Shown: positions 34,927-44,928 of the stretch, piece by piece
Layout: the number at the start of each line of letters is the position of its first letter
Position numbering within the stretch: the first letter of the stretch is position 1
From: Flavobacterium johnsoniae UW101
GTDB lineage: Bacteria > Bacteroidota > Bacteroidia > Flavobacteriales > Flavobacteriaceae
Direction of reading: 5' to 3'
NCBI RefSeq assembly: GCF_000016645.1
Contig: NC_009441.1
Span: 3,410,001-3,474,000, forward strand
Length of the DNA stretch: 64,000 bases
The notes under the pieces: generated by a model
The model's database searches: none
What the model saw: only the letters and a program-made list of their open reading frames with translations
What the model was told of the DNA's origin: nothing
Position numbers and translations under genes: made by a program

Positions 34927-36315
34927 TTATTGTTTTCTTGCAATTTGTGCCATTAATTCTGCCTCAGTTACTAATTTTCCATTTGCATAAGCATTAGCCT
35001 GCATGTGACAAATTCCTCGTCTGATAGGAGAAATCAATTCACATTTAAAAATTAACGTATCACCTGGCAATACTTTGTGTTTAAACTTAACATTATCAAT
35101 TTTCATGAAATATGTTAAGTAATTTTCAGGATCTGGAACTGTGCTTAAAACTAAAATTCCTCCTGTTTGTGCCATTGCCTCTACAATTAAAACTCCCGGC
35201 ATTACTGGAGCCTCAGGGAAATGTCCTACGAAGAAGTTCTCATTCATAGTAACATTTTTCAAACCAACCACATGACGATCAGACATTTCGATAATTCTGT
35301 CAATTAACAAGAATGGTGGTCTGTGAGGAAGCATTGACATGATTTTGTGAATATCCATCAATGGTTCTTGGTTCAAATCGTAAACAGGAACATGATTTCT
35401 CTGCTCTATTTTAATGATTTTTGCCAGTTTTTTAGCAAACTGAGTGTTTACAAAATGCCCAGGTTTATTTGCAATAATTTTTCCTTGAATACGAACTCCA
35501 ATTAGAGATAAATCTCCAATAACATCAAGCAATTTGTGTCTTGCAGCTTCGTTTGGATAATGTAAAGTAAGGTTGTCTAAAACGCCGTTTGGTTTTACAG
35601 ATATTTCATCTTTACCAAAAGCTTTCTTTAAATTTTCCATTGTAGACTCAGATATTTCTTTATCTACATATACAATTGCGTTATTTAAATCACCGCCTTT
35701 AATTAAACCGTGTTCTAATAATGATTCTAATTCATGCAAAAAGCTGAATGTTCTAGAACTTGCAATTTCATCTTTAAAGTCTGATAAACTTTTTAAAGTT
35801 GCATTTTGAGTACCTAAAACTTTTGTACCAAAATCTACCATAGTAGTTACTTGATATTCATCGCTTGGCATAACAAGAATTTCACTTCCTGTTGCTTCAT
35901 CTGTAAACGAAATAACTTCTTTTACTACATAAACATTACGGTTTGCGTCTTGTTCTTCGATTCCGGCTTTTTCAATTGCTTCAACAAAATATTTTGATGA
36001 ACCATCCATAATAGGTAGTTCAGAGGCATTCAATTCAATAATAATATTATCCAAATCGCAACCAACTACTGCAGCTAAAACGTGTTCAGGAGTTTGTATT
36101 TTAACACCTAATTTTTCTAAATTAGTTCCTCTTTGCGTATTAACAACATAATTAGCGTCAGCCTCAATGACTGGCTGGCCTTGCAAATCTACTCTTACAA
36201 AAGTGAAACCATTATTAATAGGAGCAGGTTTAAAAGTCATAGTAACTTCTTTTCCAGTATGTAATCCAACTCCTGTTAGTGAAATTTCATTTTTGATGGT
36301 CTTCTGTTTAACCAT
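34927..36315 (-). CDS. lpxC/fabZ: Bifunctional LpxC/FabZ (deacetylase-dehydratase fusion)
   Basis: Fusion typical of Bacteroidota. Residues about 1-305 are the zinc UDP-3-O-acyl-GlcNAc deacetylase LpxC ([30 protein letters not shown]). Residues about 320-462 are the 3-hydroxyacyl-ACP dehydratase FabZ ([14 protein letters not shown] with catalytic His; [20 protein letters not shown] with catalytic Glu). I prefer ATG 36315 ([12 protein letters not shown]). ATG 36324 adds three residues and a larger overlap with lpxD. Either start overlaps the lpxD 3' end, indicating coupling. Confidence 0.96.
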   Translation of the reverse strand: MVKQKTIKNEISLTGVGLHTGKEVTMTFKPAPINNGFTFVRVDLQGQPVIEADANYVVNTQRGTNLEKLGVKIQTPEHVLAAVVGCDLDNIIIELNASELPIMDGSSKYFVEAIEKAGIEEQDANRNVYVVKEVISFTDEATGSEILVMPSDEYQVTTMVDFGTKVLGTQNATLKSLSDFKDEIASSRTFSFLHELESLLEHGLIKGGDLNNAIVYVDKEISESTMENLKKAFGKDEISVKPNGVLDNLTLHYPNEAARHKLLDVIGDLSLIGVRIQGKIIANKPGHFVNTQFAKKLAKIIKIEQRNHVPVYDLNQEPLMDIHKIMSMLPHRPPFLLIDRIIEMSDRHVVGLKNVTMNENFFVGHFPEAPVMPGVLIVEAMAQTGGILVLSTVPDPENYLTYFMKIDNVKFKHKVLPGDTLIFKCELISPIRRGICHMQANAYANGKLVTEAELMAQIARKQ

Positions 36316-37351
36316 TATTTCCATTTTTTGGGTTTATTATTTGTTTTTTTATTTCTTCAACTTCGGCAACTATCTTAGGAAGATTTTTAAAGTGAACATA
36401 CGATTTATTAAAATCAGTATATCCAAGAGATGGTGTTCCCTGCAGAACTTCGTCATCTTTAATGTTTCTTGCTACTCCAGACTGTGCCTGAAGTCTCACA
36501 TTATTTCCAATAGTTAAGTGGCCTGCGATACCAACCTGCCCTCCAATCATACAGTTTTCTCCAATTTTAGTAGAACCCGCAACGCCGCTTTGTGCTGCAA
36601 TTACTGTGTTTTTACCAATTTCAACATTGTGAGCGACCTGAATTTGATTGTCTAATTTAACTCCTTGTCTAATAATTGTAGAACCAAGAGTTGCTCTGTC
36701 TATTGTTGTATTTGCACCAATATCTACATTATCTTCAATAATAACGTTGCCAATCTGTGGCACTTTACTGTACACCCCTTCTTCATTTGGTACAAAACCA
36801 AAACCATCTGCACCTATAATAGTACCTGAATGAATAGTGCAATTATTTCCAATTACAGTTTCTGAATAAATTTTTGCGCCGGCAAAAATAAAGACATTAT
36901 CACCTATTGTTACATTATCTCCAATAAAGCTGTTAGGATAAATTTTAACATTATCCCCCAAAACGACATTCTGCCCTACGTAACTAAAACTTCCCAGATA
37001 TAGATTTTCTCCATATTTAGTTCCCTCAGACATAAATGACTGCGGCTCGATTCCGTTTTTATTTAATTTAACCTGATTGTAAAAGTGTAAAAGTTTAGAA
37101 AATGCTGCATAAGCATCTTCTACTTTTATTAAAGTAGTAGTAATTTCCTGCTCAGGAATAAAGCTGTCGTTAACAATTGTAACAGTTGCTTTTGTACTAT
37201 ATATGTAATTGATATATTTGGGATTAGCCAAAAAAGTAAGAGATCCCTCCTCACCTTCTTCTATCTTAGAAAGTCGAGAAACTTCTGCATTGGGATTCCC
37301 AACAACTTCTCCTTCTAAAATTCCTGCTATTTGTTCTGCTGTAAATTTCAT
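36308..37351 (-). CDS. lpxD: LpxD, UDP-3-O-acylglucosamine N-acyltransferase
   Basis: Third lipid A enzyme, adding the N-linked hydroxyacyl chain. 347 residues: uridine-binding N-domain (about 1-100), hexapeptide beta-helix (about 105-310) with catalytic His in [11 protein letters not shown], and a C-terminal helix. The start codon follows a TATTTTTG promoter element by only 5 nt, so the transcript is predicted to be nearly leaderless. First gene of the lpxD-lpxC/fabZ-lpxA-efp cluster. Confidence 0.96.
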   Translation of the reverse strand: MKFTAEQIAGILEGEVVGNPNAEVSRLSKIEEGEEGSLTFLANPKYINYIYSTKATVTIVNDSFIPEQEITTTLIKVEDAYAAFSKLLHFYNQVKLNKNGIEPQSFMSEGTKYGENLYLGSFSYVGQNVVLGDNVKIYPNSFIGDNVTIGDNVFIFAGAKIYSETVIGNNCTIHSGTIIGADGFGFVPNEEGVYSKVPQIGNVIIEDNVDIGANTTIDRATLGSTIIRQGVKLDNQIQVAHNVEIGKNTVIAAQSGVAGSTKIGENCMIGGQVGIAGHLTIGNNVRLQAQSGVARNIKDDEVLQGTPSLGYTDFNKSYVHFKNLPKIVAEVEEIKKQIINPKNGNNG

Positions 37352-37356
37352 CGCGA

Positions 37357-37364
37357 CAAAAATA
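37357..37364 (-). promoter_or_regulatory. Promoter -7 element of the lpx cluster
   Basis: Minus-strand TATTTTTG matches TAnnTTTG, only 5 nt from the lpxD ATG at 37351. With a start 6-8 nt past the element, transcription would begin at or near the start codon. Confidence 0.65.
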
Positions 37365-37390
37365 TAAAAAATAGATTTTAAATGTTAATT

Positions 37391-38620
37391 TTAGATAAGT
37401 TGTTTTGGAAAACAGATATAATATTTTGTCACCAATTTAGATAACGATTTCAAATTCAATTGATCAGAAGCTTCAACAACATCCTCAATTGTTTTATCTT
37501 TTTTCAAAATTCGTATTGGTTCGGCAGCTTTACTATAGGCCTGATTCTTAATTTTACCTCTAAATATGAAATAACCTGCATCTAAAGCCGAAATATTATG
37601 CGCTTCTGCAAACTCTTCTTTTAAAGACTGCGATTCCTCCATCGGAATTTTATCTGCACTAAGTTTTATCTTTAACAAATCTCGATTAATGATCATTTTA
37701 CTTAAAGTTGAAAGTATAAAATCCGGATGTCTCTGCCAAGATTTTAAGGCACTTATAATATCAAAATCATCTAATTGAGAAAACAAATCCAATTTTTCGG
37801 CATCAAAATCTTCTAAAGTAATTTTGTTCTGCATGAAATACATAAGCGGTTCACTGCAAGTAAGTTTAACTCCTTTTAGAGTAAGCTCTTTGGCTCTTTT
37901 CAATACCTTCATTAAAATTAATTCGGCAACCAAGCTAGTTTTGTGCAAATACGCCTGCCAGTACATTAATCTTCTTGAAAGCAGAAATTTTTCGACAGAA
38001 TAAATTCCTTTTTCTTCAATTACTAAAACATCATCAACCACATTCATCATCTGGATCAAACGTTCTGAGTTTACATTTCCTTCGGCAACTCCAGTATAAA
38101 AACTGTCTCTTTTTAAATAATCCATTCTATCCATATCCAATTGACTTGAAATCAACTGCAGCATAAATTTCCTGTCATATTCTCCTTTAAAAACCTGAAT
38201 TGCCAGACTTAATCTTCCATCAAATTCTTCATTAAGCTGATTCATAAACAACAGCGAAATGGCTTCGTGATGTACATCTTCAACAATACTTTTCTCCATT
38301 GCATGCGAAAATGGCCCATGACCAATATCATGGAGCAAAATTGCTATTAAAAGAGCATTTTCTTCTTCTTCAGAAATAACAACATCTTTAAAACGCAGTG
38401 TATCGATTGCCTTTTTCATTAAATGCATACAGCCCAAAGCATGATGAAAACGTGTATGATTTGCTCCTGGATAAACTAAATACGACAATCCCATTTGTGA
38501 AATACGTCGTAGACGCTGAAAATAAGGATGTTGGATTAAATCGTAAATGAGCTCGTTCGGTATAGTTATAAACCCATAAATTGGGTCGTTAAATATTTTT
38601 AATTTATTAATTTGAGTCAC
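37391..38620 (-). CDS. HD-domain phosphohydrolase (dNTPase/SAMHD-like)
   Basis: 409 residues. HD metal-binding motifs in the N-terminal half: HTRFHHALG (His), ALLIAILLHDIGHGPFSHAME (His-Asp) and a later DMDRMDYLKRD (Asp). Family members hydrolyse (d)NTPs or nucleotide second messengers; the substrate here is unknown. Start is GTG 38620, with a TATATTTG element 23 nt upstream. Divergent from porX and upstream of lpxD. Confidence 0.88.
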   Translation of the reverse strand: MTQINKLKIFNDPIYGFITIPNELIYDLIQHPYFQRLRRISQMGLSYLVYPGANHTRFHHALGCMHLMKKAIDTLRFKDVVISEEEENALLIAILLHDIGHGPFSHAMEKSIVEDVHHEAISLLFMNQLNEEFDGRLSLAIQVFKGEYDRKFMLQLISSQLDMDRMDYLKRDSFYTGVAEGNVNSERLIQMMNVVDDVLVIEEKGIYSVEKFLLSRRLMYWQAYLHKTSLVAELILMKVLKRAKELTLKGVKLTCSEPLMYFMQNKITLEDFDAEKLDLFSQLDDFDIISALKSWQRHPDFILSTLSKMIINRDLLKIKLSADKIPMEESQSLKEEFAEAHNISALDAGYFIFRGKIKNQAYSKAAEPIRILKKDKTIEDVVEASDQLNLKSLSKLVTKYYICFPKQLI

Positions 38621-38643
38621 AAGTTGGTTATTTTTTTGGTCAA

Positions 38644-38651
38644 CAAATATA
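38644..38651 (-). promoter_or_regulatory. Promoter -7 element of the HD-domain gene
   Basis: Minus-strand TATATTTG matches TAnnTTTG, 23 nt before the GTG start at 38620. The rest of the divergent spacer to 38842 is AT-rich. Its porX side has only a near match, TACATTTA, about 20-30 nt before the ATG. Confidence 0.6.
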
Positions 38652-38842
38652 AGTAAATAAGTATAAACACATTTTAGTTTTTAACTTAAAAAGTTGTTAT
38701 TTAATATCAGTATTTTCTTAAACATTAAATAGGCTCAAAAAATAATTCAAAATAAATTTCATTTCAGCATTCCTAATTTTATACTATTTTTAATACTTTT
38801 TAAGTTCTATACATTTAAATTGCATTAAAATTAAAACTGTTT

Positions 38843-40396
38843 ATGGATAAGATAAGAATACTTTGGGTCGATGATGAGATCGATCTTTTAAAGCCACATA
38901 TATTATTTCTCGAAAAAAAGAATTATGAAGTTACAACAAGCAACAATGGCCTTGATGCTATTGCTTTGTTTGAAGAAGAAAACTTTGACATTGTTTTTCT
39001 TGACGAAAATATGCCGGGAATGAGCGGTTTAGAAACACTTTCTGAAATGAAAGAAAAAAAATCAGCCATCCCGATGATTATGATTACCAAGAGCGAGGAA
39101 GAATATATAATGGAAGAAGCAATTGGTTCTAAAATCGCAGACTATTTGATAAAACCAGTAAATCCAAATCAAATTTTACTGAGTTTAAAAAAGAATCTGG
39201 ATGATTCAAGACTGATTACAGAAAAAACAACATTAGATTACCAAAAAGAATTCCGCAAAATCTCGATGGAATTAGCTATGGTTAATTCGTATGAAGACTG
39301 GGTTGAACTGTACAAAAAACTGCTTTTCTGGGAATTGAAACTAGAAGATATTAACGATCAGGCGATGATTGAAATTCTTGAATCTCAAAAAGTTGAAGCA
39401 AATTCACAATTCGGGAAATATATTGAAAGAAATTACGAAGACTGGTTTGCTCCAAAAGCAGATAAACCAATTCAATCTCATAATTTATTTAAAGAATTAG
39501 TTGTTCCCGAAATTAAAAAGAAAGACAAACCAATCTTGTTTGTTGTAATTGATAATCTTCGTTACGATCAATGGAAATCTTTTGAAACTGTAATTTCTAA
39601 CTATTACAAATTAGAAAAAGAAGTTCCGTATTTCTCTATTCTTCCAACTGCAACACAATATGCCAGAAATGCAATTTTCTCTGGTTTAATGCCTTTGGAT
39701 ATGGAAAAACAATTTCCGCAATACTGGAAAAATGACGTTGAAGACGGAGGAAAAAACCTTTATGAAGCTGAATTTCTTTCGGCACAAATAAAACGTTTAG
39801 GTTTAAATATTAAGGAAGATTATTTTAAAATCACCAATTATGCAGGCGGAAAAAAACTGGCAGAAAATTTCAAAGCCTTAAAAGGCAATGATTTAGTGAC
39901 TGTTGTTTATAATTTCGTTGATATGCTTTCGCATGCAAAAACTGAAATGGAAGTTGTAAAAGAATTAGCTTCTGATGACAAAGCATATCGCTCACTGACT
40001 TTAAGCTGGTTTAAAAATTCTCCATTATTAGAAATTATTCAGCAGGCACAGCTTTTAGGATTCAAATTAATCTTAACAACAGATCACGGAACAATTAATG
40101 TAAAAAATCCGTCGAAAGTTGTGGGAGATAAAAATACAAGTCTAAATTTGCGTTACAAAACCGGACGCAGTTTAACATACGAACAAAAGGATGTTTATGT
40201 GGTTAAAGAACCAAAAACAATTGGTTTACCGGCTATAAATATGAGCAGTTCGTTTATTTTTGCCAAAAATGATTTTTTTCTGGCTTATGTAAACAACTAC
40301 AATCATTATGTAAGTTATTATAAAAACACATATCAGCACGGCGGGATTTCGTTAGAAGAAATGATTATTCCGTTTTTGGTATTTAACCCTAAATAA
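38843..40396 (+). CDS. porX: PorX, response regulator with PglZ domain
   Basis: Regulator of the type IX secretion system and gliding genes, working with sensor PorY and sigma P in Porphyromonas and Flavobacterium. 517 residues: CheY-like receiver (about 1-120; phospho-acceptor Asp54 in FLDENMPGMSG, Lys in LIKPVNP), a helical linker, and a C-terminal PglZ domain of the alkaline-phosphatase superfamily (about 205-515) with VVIDNLRYDQW, VDMLSHAK, TTDHGTINV and QHGGISLEEMIIP. Family work shows a zinc phosphodiesterase fold in this domain. porY is not in this window. Confidence 0.94.
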   Translation: MDKIRILWVDDEIDLLKPHILFLEKKNYEVTTSNNGLDAIALFEEENFDIVFLDENMPGMSGLETLSEMKEKKSAIPMIMITKSEEEYIMEEAIGSKIADYLIKPVNPNQILLSLKKNLDDSRLITEKTTLDYQKEFRKISMELAMVNSYEDWVELYKKLLFWELKLEDINDQAMIEILESQKVEANSQFGKYIERNYEDWFAPKADKPIQSHNLFKELVVPEIKKKDKPILFVVIDNLRYDQWKSFETVISNYYKLEKEVPYFSILPTATQYARNAIFSGLMPLDMEKQFPQYWKNDVEDGGKNLYEAEFLSAQIKRLGLNIKEDYFKITNYAGGKKLAENFKALKGNDLVTVVYNFVDMLSHAKTEMEVVKELASDDKAYRSLTLSWFKNSPLLEIIQQAQLLGFKLILTTDHGTINVKNPSKVVGDKNTSLNLRYKTGRSLTYEQKDVYVVKEPKTIGLPAINMSSSFIFAKNDFFLAYVNNYNHYVSYYKNTYQHGGISLEEMIIPFLVFNPK

Positions 40397-40462
40397 AAAA
40401 GTTTTCAGTCGCAGTTTTCAGTCTCAGTCTGAGAAGTGAAAACTGTGACTGAGACTAAAATA
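40397..40462. repeat. Inverted word repeat between porX and tsaE
   Basis: AGTCGCAGTTTTCA (40407-40420) pairs with TGAAAACTGTGACT (40437-40450) at 13 of 14 positions around an inner TCTCAGTCTGAGA near-palindrome. Related words occur at 10787-10820 and 47098-47125. Confidence 0.65.
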
Positions 40463-40475
40463 AATAAACATAAAA

Positions 40476-40883
40476 ATGAATATCGTTTTTTCATTAGATC
40501 AAATTCAAGAAGCTGCAGAGCAGATTATTGCTTCAAAACCTAAAAAAATCATACTTTTTAATGGTGAAATGGGGGTTGGAAAAACAACTTTAATTAAACA
40601 GTTATGCAAAAGTTTAGGTGTAGAAGATGCAACAAGCAGTCCCACTTTTTCTTTGGTAAATGAGTATTACACTTCTAATAATCAAATCGTTTATCATTTT
40701 GATTTTTACAGATTAAACAAAGAAACCGAAGCTCTTGATATGGGCGTTGATGATTATTTATACTCAGGAAACTGGTGTTTTATTGAGTGGTCTGAAAAAA
40801 TTGCTAATCTCCTTCCGGAAGAAACTTCGACTATAACAATTGAATTATTGGCAGATGGAAAAAGAGAATTGAAGTTAAATTGA
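40476..40883 (+). CDS. tsaE: TsaE, tRNA threonylcarbamoyladenosine ATPase
   Basis: ATPase of the t6A37 tRNA modification complex (with TsaB, TsaC, TsaD). 135 residues. Walker A GEMGVGKTTL near residue 30, switch ATSSPTFSLVNEY, Walker B-like VYHFDFYRL, and the closing CFIEWSEKI. Same strand as porX, 80 bp upstream. A YciO-type protein of the TsaC superfamily lies at 54055-54675. Confidence 0.95.
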   Translation: MNIVFSLDQIQEAAEQIIASKPKKIILFNGEMGVGKTTLIKQLCKSLGVEDATSSPTFSLVNEYYTSNNQIVYHFDFYRLNKETEALDMGVDDYLYSGNWCFIEWSEKIANLLPEETSTITIELLADGKRELKLN

Positions 40884-40887
40884 TCGT

Positions 40888-41658
40888 ATGACCTCAGATA
40901 AAAATCATAATTGTATTGATACTAATAAATTAATCAGGGATACTAAAATTAATATTGAAAAATATGGTCTTCAAGTTATCCTAATTGAAGCAACTGATTA
41001 CTTACCTTCATTTGCTTACAGCATAGGGCTTTGGAAAGAATACAATCATCCTGAAATTATCTGCTTTGGATTATCAACTTCTCTTTTACATACCATTATA
41101 AATGATGTTGCCGAAATAATCAAAAAGAATGAAACAATTGTTGAAGGAAAAAACTATACAAATATTTTTAAAAACAGTAGAGCTGAATTTTTAAAAGTTC
41201 ATCCCAATAATATTTTAGACTATTTTGGAACTGCAATTAATTTCTATGAAAGGGAGGATATTCCGGCATTGCAATTAGTTTGGACAGACAGAAGTAATAA
41301 ATTCCCTTGGGAAGAAAATTTCGAAGAAGAATTTCTTTACAGACAACCACTATTAGACAGAAATAGTGATTTCAAATTTAGAGAACCCAAAAATCTCACA
41401 ACTTTTACAACGAGACAATGGCTTCAAGAAGGAAAAACAATTGTAAAGGTTATTCACGATAATGATGGTGATTGGCAGTTTTTGACAGATGATGAAATAT
41501 CAACTGAAAATATTATAATTGTTGCTTTGGAACAATTAATATTAAAAGACAAAACGCTAAATGAATTATTTGATCTCGAATATGGAGAAGAAGCCCAGAG
41601 AAAATTAATTGGCGATGAATGGGTCCGTAATAATTCAGAGTATAATGATGACGAATAA
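40888..41658 (+). CDS. DUF4262-like protein
   Basis: 256 residues, cytosolic. The first half reads like DUF4262: IEKYGLQVILIEATDYLPSFAYSIGLWKEYNHPEIICFGLS, followed by a helix with VAEIIKKNETIVEGKNY and YYRQPLL-like LYRQPLLDRN. The C-terminal 90 residues (FTTRQWLQEGKTIVKVIHDNDGDWQFLTDDE) look like an added small domain. Starts 4 bp after tsaE. Function unknown. Confidence 0.72.
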   Translation: MTSDKNHNCIDTNKLIRDTKINIEKYGLQVILIEATDYLPSFAYSIGLWKEYNHPEIICFGLSTSLLHTIINDVAEIIKKNETIVEGKNYTNIFKNSRAEFLKVHPNNILDYFGTAINFYEREDIPALQLVWTDRSNKFPWEENFEEEFLYRQPLLDRNSDFKFREPKNLTTFTTRQWLQEGKTIVKVIHDNDGDWQFLTDDEISTENIIIVALEQLILKDKTLNELFDLEYGEEAQRKLIGDEWVRNNSEYNDDE

Positions 41659-41815
41659 GAGATAAATCTATTTTTGTCTGACCATAAAATGTATAGCAAC
41701 CGCAAAAAAAATGGCGCAAAAAATAACTTAACATTCGACATTAGTATTAGCACAATTTTTACACTAATTTTAAAACTTTTTACGTAATTTGTACCCTTAA
41801 TTTTTTGCATTATCC

Positions 41816-43015
41816 ATGTCAATTACCTTAACTCCATTTACAAAACAACAATTGATTCCGCAAGAAGAAAAACTTGAGGTTGGTCGTTTTAAAAGAGAAC
41901 TTTTTATAGGAATCCCTAAGGAAACAAGTTATCAGGAACGTCGTATTTGTTTGACACCGGATGCCGTAAATTCCCTTACTTATGAAGGGCATCGTGTTAT
42001 GATTGAATCTGGTGCCGGAGAAAGTTCGAGTTACACAGATAAGGAATATTCAGATGCTGGTGCAGAAATTACAAAAGACACTAAAAGAGTTTTTGGATGT
42101 CCGTTTTTATTAAAAGTAGAACCGCCTACATTAGCTGAAATTGAAATGATTAATCCTGAAACGGTAATTATTTCAGCAATTCAGTTAAAAACAAAAAAAA
42201 GAGAATACTTTGAAGCTTTGGCACAAAAAAAGATTACTGCCCTTGCCTTCGAATATATAAAAGATGAAGATGGTTCTTATCCAGCTGTAAAATCTTTAAG
42301 CGAAATTGCAGGAACGGCTTCTATTCTTATCGCTGCCGAATTAATGATTACAAATGAATTTGGAAAAGGACTTTTATTCGGGAACATTACCGGAGTACCG
42401 CCTACCGAAGTTGTAATTCTTGGAGCTGGAACAGTTGGAGAATTCGCTGCAAAAACTGCAATTGGATTGGGTGCAAACGTAAAAGTTTTTGATAATTCGA
42501 TTACAAAATTACGCCGTTTACAAAACAATTTAAGCCAAAGAATTTTTACTTCTACCATTCAGCAAAAAGCATTATTAAAAGCTTTAAGACGTTGTGATGT
42601 AGCAATTGGCGCTATGCGGGGAAAAGAACGCTGTCCAATTGTTGTTAGTGAAACTATGGTAGAACACATGAAAAAAGGTGCTGTAATAGTTGACGTAAGC
42701 ATCGATACAGGTGGCTGCTTTGAAAGTTCTGAAGTAACAACGCATGAAAAACCAACTTTTATTAAAAACAATGTTTTGCACTATTGTGTACCAAATATAC
42801 CTTCTCGTTATTCTAAAACTGCCTCATTATCAATTAGTAACATCTTAACACCTTATCTTCATCAGATAGCCGAAGATGGTGGTATCGAAAGTGCTATAAG
42901 ATGCAATAAAGGCTTAAAAAACGGAATTTATTTATATCATGGAATTCTAACAAATAAAGCTATTGGCGACTGGTTCGACCTGCCAGACAACGATATTAAT
43001 TTACTTGTATTTTAA
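41816..43015 (+). CDS. ald: Alanine dehydrogenase
   Basis: NAD-dependent L-alanine/pyruvate interconversion. 399 residues. N-terminal domain with GIPKETSYQERRICLTPDAV and substrate-contact ...FLLKVEPPT; Rossmann NAD domain with VVILGAGTVGEFAAKTAIGLGANVKVFD; C-terminal VPNIPSRYSKTASLSISNILTPYL. A 20-residue N-terminal extension (MSITLTPFTKQQLIPQEEKL) precedes the conserved core. Preceded by a 157-bp AT-rich spacer. Confidence 0.93.
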   Translation: MSITLTPFTKQQLIPQEEKLEVGRFKRELFIGIPKETSYQERRICLTPDAVNSLTYEGHRVMIESGAGESSSYTDKEYSDAGAEITKDTKRVFGCPFLLKVEPPTLAEIEMINPETVIISAIQLKTKKREYFEALAQKKITALAFEYIKDEDGSYPAVKSLSEIAGTASILIAAELMITNEFGKGLLFGNITGVPPTEVVILGAGTVGEFAAKTAIGLGANVKVFDNSITKLRRLQNNLSQRIFTSTIQQKALLKALRRCDVAIGAMRGKERCPIVVSETMVEHMKKGAVIVDVSIDTGGCFESSEVTTHEKPTFIKNNVLHYCVPNIPSRYSKTASLSISNILTPYLHQIAEDGGIESAIRCNKGLKNGIYLYHGILTNKAIGDWFDLPDNDINLLVF

Positions 43016-43028
43016 AGGAACTTTAATG

Positions 43029-43036
43029 TACCTTTG
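43029..43036 (+). promoter_or_regulatory. Promoter -7 element deciding the 43052 start
   Basis: TACCTTTG matches TAnnTTTG, 15 nt before ATG 43052. An upstream in-frame TTG at 43034 would lie inside this element and was rejected. Confidence 0.7.
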
Positions 43037-43051
43037 CAAAAATTTTATTTC

Positions 43052-43426
43052 ATGAAGTTCGTACACCGTTTTGCCTATTATTTGATTGGATTAGTTATGG
43101 GATGCTTTTTTGTAGCCCTTGTATTTAGTGGTAAAGACACTCGCTGCAACTATTTTCCAAATGCCCGAGTTTTAAATAATCTAAGAACTAAACCTTTTCA
43201 ATATTCAGATAAAGCAATTCAGACTTTAAACGAAAAATGGATTGATACCGCTGACATTAAAAGTACTTTAACGTACGGAGATGTTGACTTTGACCAAAGC
43301 AATGTTCCTTTTAAGAAGGGAAAACTTTATATAATTGAAGGAAAAACAGCTAAGAATCAAGAAATTATATTAAAAGTAGTAAACTACGAAAAGAAAGCTG
43401 TTTTAGAAGAAATCATTAAAAAATAA
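43052..43426 (+). CDS. DUF4258-like membrane-anchored protein
   Basis: 124 residues from ATG 43052: one N-terminal TM/signal segment (about 6-26, with MGCFF), then a domain resembling DUF4258 (FQYSDKAIQTLNEKWIDTADIKSTLTYGDV...KLYIIEGKTAKNQEIILKVVNYEKKAVLEEI). Promoter placement supports this start. Follows ald, as a separate short transcript. Function unknown. Confidence 0.75.
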   Translation: MKFVHRFAYYLIGLVMGCFFVALVFSGKDTRCNYFPNARVLNNLRTKPFQYSDKAIQTLNEKWIDTADIKSTLTYGDVDFDQSNVPFKKGKLYIIEGKTAKNQEIILKVVNYEKKAVLEEIIKK

Positions 43427-43446
43427 TCTCTATTCATTTTTGACTC

Positions 43447-44106
43447 ATGAACAAAACCAATAGAATTTTCTTCCATGATAATCCATATCCGTTAGGACAT
43501 ACTTTAGAAGAATTTGTTTGGAGTGCAAGAGTCGACCCGGAAAGAGGATTATTATTTGATTTTCATTTAAGGACAGATTCATATTATGCCGAAGATGATT
43601 GTGATGATGAAGAAGAGGCAGAATCTGACTGGAAATCTAAAACTGTTTGGGAAAATTACCATAATTGTATATTATCGTCAACTGAATGGCATTCTGGCGG
43701 AATCGTAATGGGAACTCCCGAAAATAAATTTGATTTTTCTAAATTCAATCACGAAACCCTTACTGCTAATAAATTACCGTTAGGAGATAATTTTGATTTT
43801 CAGGATTTAGCTTTTTACATCTATTTATTAGGACACGACAGCTGCTGTGATCATGAAATAGTTCTAAACAGAAACGCTGATAATACTTTTGAAATTTCCT
43901 GGACAGGAAAAATTGCCCGAACGTATTATGGAGATTATGAATTCAAACAAAGCTTTGAAGCCAATATCAGCAAAGTAAAATTTGACGGAATATATTTTTG
44001 TTACGGTCTTAGTGAAGAAGAAAATTGGAAAATCCTCCAAAACTGCACAGTAGACCCAAGTATTTTTAGAGTATCAGGTGAAAAATTTGAGGTCCTTAAT
44101 TATTAG
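43447..44106 (+). CDS. Hypothetical acidic protein
   Basis: 219 residues, no signal peptide. Strongly acidic patch DDCDDEEEAESD near residue 55; three Cys-containing stretches (YHNCILS, DSCCDHEIV, NCTVDP). The pattern of Trp/Tyr-rich beta strands resembles small immunity-type proteins, but I recognise no family. Close behind the DUF4258-like gene (20 bp) and convergent with ung. Confidence 0.7.
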   Translation: MNKTNRIFFHDNPYPLGHTLEEFVWSARVDPERGLLFDFHLRTDSYYAEDDCDDEEEAESDWKSKTVWENYHNCILSSTEWHSGGIVMGTPENKFDFSKFNHETLTANKLPLGDNFDFQDLAFYIYLLGHDSCCDHEIVLNRNADNTFEISWTGKIARTYYGDYEFKQSFEANISKVKFDGIYFCYGLSEEENWKILQNCTVDPSIFRVSGEKFEVLNY

Positions 44107-44129
44107 AATAAAAAAGAACCTCTAATCAT

Positions 44130-44795
44130 TTACCATTCAATTTGTTTTAATCCTTTTGATTTCAAGAAATCATTTGTCTGGCTGAAATGTTTGTTTCCAA
44201 ACCAAAAACCTCTGTTTGCACTTAAAGGCGAAGGATGTCCGGATTTTAAAATATGATGTTTTGATGAATCAATCAAAGCAGCTTTCTTTTGAGCAAATCC
44301 ACCCCATAGAAGAAAAACAACATTTTCTTTTTCGGCAGAAATTTGTTTAATAACAGCATCTGTAAATTTTTCCCAGCCTTTTCCCTGGTGACTTCCTGCT
44401 TCAGACTGCCTAACCGTTAAAGTTGCATTTAAAAGAAATACACCCTGATCTGCCCAGCGCTCAAGATTACCGGTTGACGGCATTGGTTTACCCAAATCAG
44501 TTTCGATTTCTTTAAAAATATTATGCAAAGAAGGAGGAAAAGGAATTCCGTCATTTACAGAAAAACATAAACCATTTGCCTGATTTGGTCCGTGATAAGG
44601 ATCCTGCCCAATGATAACCACTTTTACTTCATCAAAATGACAATGATCAAAAGCAGAAAAAATCTGATTTCCCTTTGGATAACAAACCTTAGTGGTATAT
44701 TCTGATTTTACAAAAGAAATTAATTCGCTGAAATATGGTTTTTGAAATTCTTCATTTAGAATTGGTTTCCAAGAAGAATGCATTTTTACGTCCAT
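44130..44795 (-). CDS. ung: Ung, uracil-DNA glycosylase
   Basis: Family 1 uracil-DNA glycosylase, base excision repair. 221 residues. Catalytic Asp65 in IIGQDPYHGPNQANGLCFSV and catalytic His187 in SGHPSPLSANRGFWF. Normal length. Convergent with the 43447 gene and divergent from mutS2. Confidence 0.97.
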   Translation of the reverse strand: MDVKMHSSWKPILNEEFQKPYFSELISFVKSEYTTKVCYPKGNQIFSAFDHCHFDEVKVVIIGQDPYHGPNQANGLCFSVNDGIPFPPSLHNIFKEIETDLGKPMPSTGNLERWADQGVFLLNATLTVRQSEAGSHQGKGWEKFTDAVIKQISAEKENVVFLLWGGFAQKKAALIDSSKHHILKSGHPSPLSANRGFWFGNKHFSQTNDFLKSKGLKQIEW

Positions 44796-44896
44796 AACAT
44801 TTTTTTTAGCGAATATCAGAAATTATAAGTTAAAATCATATTTACACATAACAAAATTTAGACACGAACTAGTAGAATTCAATCATTATGTTTTTG

Positions 44897-44904
44897 TACT
44901 TTTG
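44897..44904 (+). promoter_or_regulatory. Promoter -7 element of mutS2
   Basis: TACTTTTG matches TAnnTTTG, 24 nt before ATG 44929. Confidence 0.65.
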
Positions 44905-44928
44905 CGTGTACTTTCTTAAAGAAATTAA

